DNA from: Fidelibacterota bacterium
GTDB taxonomy: Bacteria; Marinisomatota; Marinisomatia; Marinisomatales; UBA8229
Assembly (NCBI GenBank): GCA_002686675.1
Contig: NYYF01000031.1
Coordinates: forward strand, 1 to 10,319
Direction of reading: 5' to 3'
Length of the DNA stretch: 10,319 nucleotides
Part shown: piece after piece, positions 7,536-10,319 of the stretch
How the letters are laid out: each line of letters begins with the position of its first letter
Numbering within the stretch: the stretch's first letter is position 1
The notes under the pieces: generated by a model
What the model saw: the letters and a program-made list of their open reading frames with translations, nothing else
What the model was told of the DNA's origin: nothing
Database searches by the model: none
Translations under genes and position numbers: made by a program

Positions 7536-10319
7536 ACGCATTCATTAACATAATTTTAATCTTTGTATTTGCAATTCCACTGTATGCTCAGGATGATAAT
7601 TATTCCCTCAGCTTTGACGGTGTGGATGATTATATTGAGATACCAAACCTGATTGATGGACTTGACAGTCTCACGATTGAAGCGTGGTTCAAGTACGAAG
7701 ACTCGGATACATGGAGATGGATTTACGGTGGAGGTACAGATTGGGTGGACTTTGGTGCGAGCATTGCAAGTGGTGGAAATACAATACGATATCATTTCCA
7801 AACCACTGAAAGCGGTTGGGGGGCTGGTGACGGTTCAATACAGCTGTCCCCCTATATTTGGTACCATTTCTCTATGACGTATGATGGAGTTGCTTTTAAA
7901 GGATATATTGACGGTCAATTTGATTTTGAGACCATGTCTTCAGGTTCTGTCGCCACCACGACAACCCAGATGATTGGTGCTGGATTCACAAATTCCAGCG
8001 AATATTTCAAAGGCAACATTGATGAAGTGCGCATTTGGGATTATGAACTCTCACAACCAGAGATTCAAGATCACATGTACGAGGAAATTTCAGGCACTGA
8101 AAGCGGTCTTTTAAGTTATTGGAACCTTAACGAAGGAACCGGGAACGTAGCATACGACCAAAGCAGCTACGGCAATGACGGAACAATCTATGGTGCATCC
8201 TGGAGCACGGATATCCCGATGCTAGGAGATGTTACCGCTCCTGCAACTCCCACCGGTCTCGAGGCCACCCCCGGCAACATGACAGTATCATTAATCTGGA
8301 ATGGAAACACCGAGTCCGACCTGGGAAATTACAATGTTTACCGGGAGGAAATCAGCGGGTTTACCCCTTCCTCCAGTAACTTGATCGAGTCCGTCATTTC
8401 AACGTACTCCATTGTTTCCTGGACGGACAACAGTGTAAACAATGGTACCACCTATTACTACCGCATCTCTGCGCTTGACACTGCCGGAAATGAGAGCGGA
8501 TTTTCTGATGAGGTAAACGCCACACCGAATGGCCCCCCTATATGGATTGGAATTCCTGATACAAGTTTTCATGAAGATGATTCTTTATTCATTGATTTAG
8601 ATAACTATGTATTTGATGACAGTGATCCAGACTCTATATTATCACTATTGGTTTCAGGTGGAATAAAAATCACTGCTTTTATTGATAGCCTATCACATAT
8701 TGTCACATTTACAACAGATCCTGATTCAAGTGGTTTTTCTGAGGAGTTTATTTTCACTGTAGTAGATCCAGATGGATTGGAAGAAGTGGATACGGTCACT
8801 GTAGGTGTTGTTCCAGTGAATGATGCCCCTATCATTGCTGCTATTGCAGACACAAGCACGGCTGAGGAAGCGCCATTGACGATCACGGTATCGTCAAGCG
8901 ATGTGGATCATGGTACTCACAATCCTGGTGATGAGAATATTCCTACGTACAGTGCTATTTCTGATACGAATGCTATAATTATCCAAATTGACAGTGTTTC
9001 TTCTGGTCACCTGACCATGACCCCTGTATTTGATTTCCACGGTGATGTAACGATCACAGTGACGGTTACAGATGATGGAGGATTGAGTGATGCCACAGAT
9101 TTTATTTTAACAGTTGCTCCAGTAAATGATGCCCCAATTATTGAAGATATAGCAGCCCAGGTAATGAATGAGGATACAACGCTGACTATCACGGTATCGT
9201 CTACTGATGTTGACACGGGTACAGGTGAAGGAGATGAGAATGCTCCTTCTTACGGTGCAGAGAGTTCCAGCCCTGATGATGTAGAGGTCTCAGTTGCTGA
9301 TGACCAGTTGACCATGGAACCGGCTTTGGACTTCCACGGTGATATAACGATCACTGTGACAGTTACAGATGATGGAGAGTTGAGTGACACCACAGATTTT
9401 ATTTTAACAGTTGCTTCAGTAAATGATGCCCCGATTATTGAAGATATAGCAGCCCAGATAATGAATGAGGATACAACGCTGACTATTTTTCTGAATGCTT
9501 CGGATGTGGATGGTGGTTCCGGAGAAGGGGATGAGAACGATCTAGTGTTTAGTGCCGTAAGTGACAATGATGCAATTAGTGTAAGTGTGGATTCTACTCT
9601 GCTAACTATTACTCCGGATACAAATTACTACGGAAATGCAACAATTACAGTAACAGTAACAGATATGGGCAATCGTTTGACGGATGAGACCTCATTTGGT
9701 GTTACGGTTAACAATGTGAATGATTCCCCGGTTCTCACAGTGATTGGTAATCAGTCAACCAATGAAGATACACGGATCACCTTATCTGTAGACTTTACTG
9801 ATGTTGATATTCATGAACCAGATGACACACATACAATCACAGTTGAGTCCAGCAGTTCAGCAGATGTATCGGTTGAGAATTTGAGTGGTGATGTACCCGG
9901 TTCAACGTATGATCTTGTACCTTCTTCTGACTTCTTTGGTATAGTGGATATTACTGTTACAGTTATGGAAAACGGAGAAGACAGTCTCGCAGTCAGTGAG
10001 ACTTACACCCTGACAGTAAATGCTGTAAATGATGCACCGGTCATTGAAGATATTGCCGCCCAGGTAATGAATGAGGATACGACGCTGACGATTATTTTGA
10101 TTGCTTCGGATGTTGATGGTGGTTCCGGAGAAGGTGATGAGAACGATCTTGCATTTAGTGCCGTTAGTGACAATGATGCCATCAGTGTAAGTGTGGATTC
10201 TACTATGCTTACTATTATTCCAAATACAAATTACTACGGAAATGTAATAATTACAGTAACAGTAACAGATATGGGCAATCGTTTGACGGATGAGACCTCA
10301 TTTGGTGTTACGGTTAACA
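7532..10319 (+). CDS. Giant secreted LamG/FN3/cadherin-like repeat protein (3' end beyond window)
   Basis: The reading frame is open from ATG 7532 to the window edge (929 codons seen, no stop). Residues 1-19 are a signal peptide ending LYA before QDD. Residues about 24-225 are a LamG/concanavalin-A-like domain: SLSFDGVDDYIEI, LTIEAWF, WYHFSMTYDG, GNIDEVRIWDYELS and SYWNLNEGTG. Residues about 233-329 are an FN3 domain (APATPTGLEAT ... YYYRISALDTAGNESGFS). About 331-428 is a first cadherin-like domain. Units beginning VNDAP or VNDSP follow at 429, 531, 630, 729 and 832, spaced 99-103 residues, each with NEDT or a similar motif and acidic, probably Ca2+-binding loops (DVDGGSGEGDEND); this is the tandem-95/cadherin-like type. 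Such proteins are usually surface adhesins or carbohydrate-binding proteins. The C terminus, which would show the anchoring or sorting signal, is outside the window. No ribosome site is evident; the ATGA overlap with the lipoprotein gene suggests translational coupling. Confidence 0.93.
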   Translation, partial: MNAFINIILIFVFAIPLYAQDDNYSLSFDGVDDYIEIPNLIDGLDSLTIEAWFKYEDSDTWRWIYGGGTDWVDFGASIASGGNTIRYHFQTTESGWGAGDGSIQLSPYIWYHFSMTYDGVAFKGYIDGQFDFETMSSGSVATTTTQMIGAGFTNSSEYFKGNIDEVRIWDYELSQPEIQDHMYEEISGTESGLLSYWNLNEGTGNVAYDQSSYGNDGTIYGASWSTDIPMLGDVTAPATPTGLEATPGNMTVSLIWNGNTESDLGNYNVYREEISGFTPSSSNLIESVISTYSIVSWTDNSVNNGTTYYYRISALDTAGNESGFSDEVNATPNGPPIWIGIPDTSFHEDDSLFIDLDNYVFDDSDPDSILSLLVSGGIKITAFIDSLSHIVTFTTDPDSSGFSEEFIFTVVDPDGLEEVDTVTVGVVPVNDAPIIAAIADTSTAEEAPLTITVSSSDVDHGTHNPGDENIPTYSAISDTNAIIIQIDSVSSGHLTMTPVFDFHGDVTITVTVTDDGGLSDATDFILTVAPVNDAPIIEDIAAQVMNEDTTLTITVSSTDVDTGTGEGDENAPSYGAESSSPDDVEVSVADDQLTMEPALDFHGDITITVTVTDDGELSDTTDFILTVASVNDAPIIEDIAAQIMNEDTTLTIFLNASDVDGGSGEGDENDLVFSAVSDNDAISVSVDSTLLTITPDTNYYGNATITVTVTDMGNRLTDETSFGVTVNNVNDSPVLTVIGNQSTNEDTRITLSVDFTDVDIHEPDDTHTITVESSSSADVSVENLSGDVPGSTYDLVPSSDFFGIVDITVTVMENGEDSLAVSETYTLTVNAVNDAPVIEDIAAQVMNEDTTLTIILIASDVDGGSGEGDENDLAFSAVSDNDAISVSVDSTMLTIIPNTNYYGNVIITVTVTDMGNRLTDETSFGVTVN
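9035..9486 (+). repeat. Direct repeat pair within the giant gene, 297-bp offset
   Basis: Positions 9035-9189 and 9332-9486 are near-identical 155-bp copies (about ten mismatches by hand count), separated by exactly 99 codons. They cover the end of one cadherin-like domain and the start of the next, from FHGD to NEDTTLTI. The duplication unit is thus one domain and the reading frame is kept. Confidence 0.85.
9422..10319 (+). repeat. Direct repeat pair within the giant gene, 606-bp offset
   Basis: Positions 9422-9712 and 10028-10318 match over 291 bp with about 26 mismatches by hand count. The last 69-70 bp (from 9644 and from 10250) are identical up to the window edge. The offset of 202 codons spans two domains, so a two-domain block appears to have been copied. 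The identity probably continues beyond the window. Confidence 0.85.

Noticed and set aside
8605..9567. Several Ser/Thr/Val-rich minus-strand reading frames
   Set aside because: They are antisense shadows of the cadherin-like repeats; the + strand frame is open throughout and encodes clear domains.
9035..10319. Repeated sequences considered as a CRISPR array or mobile repeats
   Set aside because: The copies are long, in frame, domain-sized and coding, with no short repeat-spacer pattern.

Overview
The window looks like a chromosomal segment of a Gram-negative bacterium of about 40% G+C. It carries Sec-type signal peptides, a lipoprotein signal, a signal peptidase I with a large insertion, and a very large LamG/FN3/cadherin-like surface protein. 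That mix is typical of uncultured marine or sediment lineages of the FCB group (Marinimicrobia/Fidelibacterota, Calditrichota and relatives). This placement is inferred from style; there is no rRNA or other phylogenetic marker to test it. Every supported gene lies on the + strand.

Positions 1-23 look like the right half of a terminator cut by the window edge. Positions 94-4482 hold a housekeeping block: a full-length ComEC/Rec2 DNA-uptake channel; overlapping it by 10 nt, an RNase HII fused in one frame to a YraN/UPF0102 nuclease-like domain; then, after 61 nt, signal peptidase I. Positions 4573-6246 hold three genes I cannot name: an exported protein with a GxxWGxP motif, a small acidic helical protein, and a membrane-anchored coiled-coil protein. 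The last two are 7 nt apart and probably co-transcribed.

Positions 6247-6755 are about 500 nt without a convincing gene. They contain a strong hairpin which, read on the minus strand, is followed by seven T residues. This is the shape of an intrinsic terminator for a minus-strand transcript, yet no minus-strand gene is visible, so a small RNA is possible.

From 6756 a surface module begins: a probable lipoprotein with an Ig-like domain and a cohesin-like domain, overlapping by ATGA the start of a giant secreted protein (signal peptide, LamG lectin-like domain, FN3, then at least six cadherin-like/tandem-95 domains). The giant gene is open at the right edge (929 codons seen). Its repeats show two layers of duplication, at 297 bp and 606 bp, and its FN3 segment is clearly richer in G+C than what follows. 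The most notable points are the RNase HII-YraN fusion, the coupled cohesin-lipoprotein/giant adhesin pair, and the orphan minus-strand terminator. I see no CRISPR array, phage gene, insertion sequence, rRNA or tRNA.
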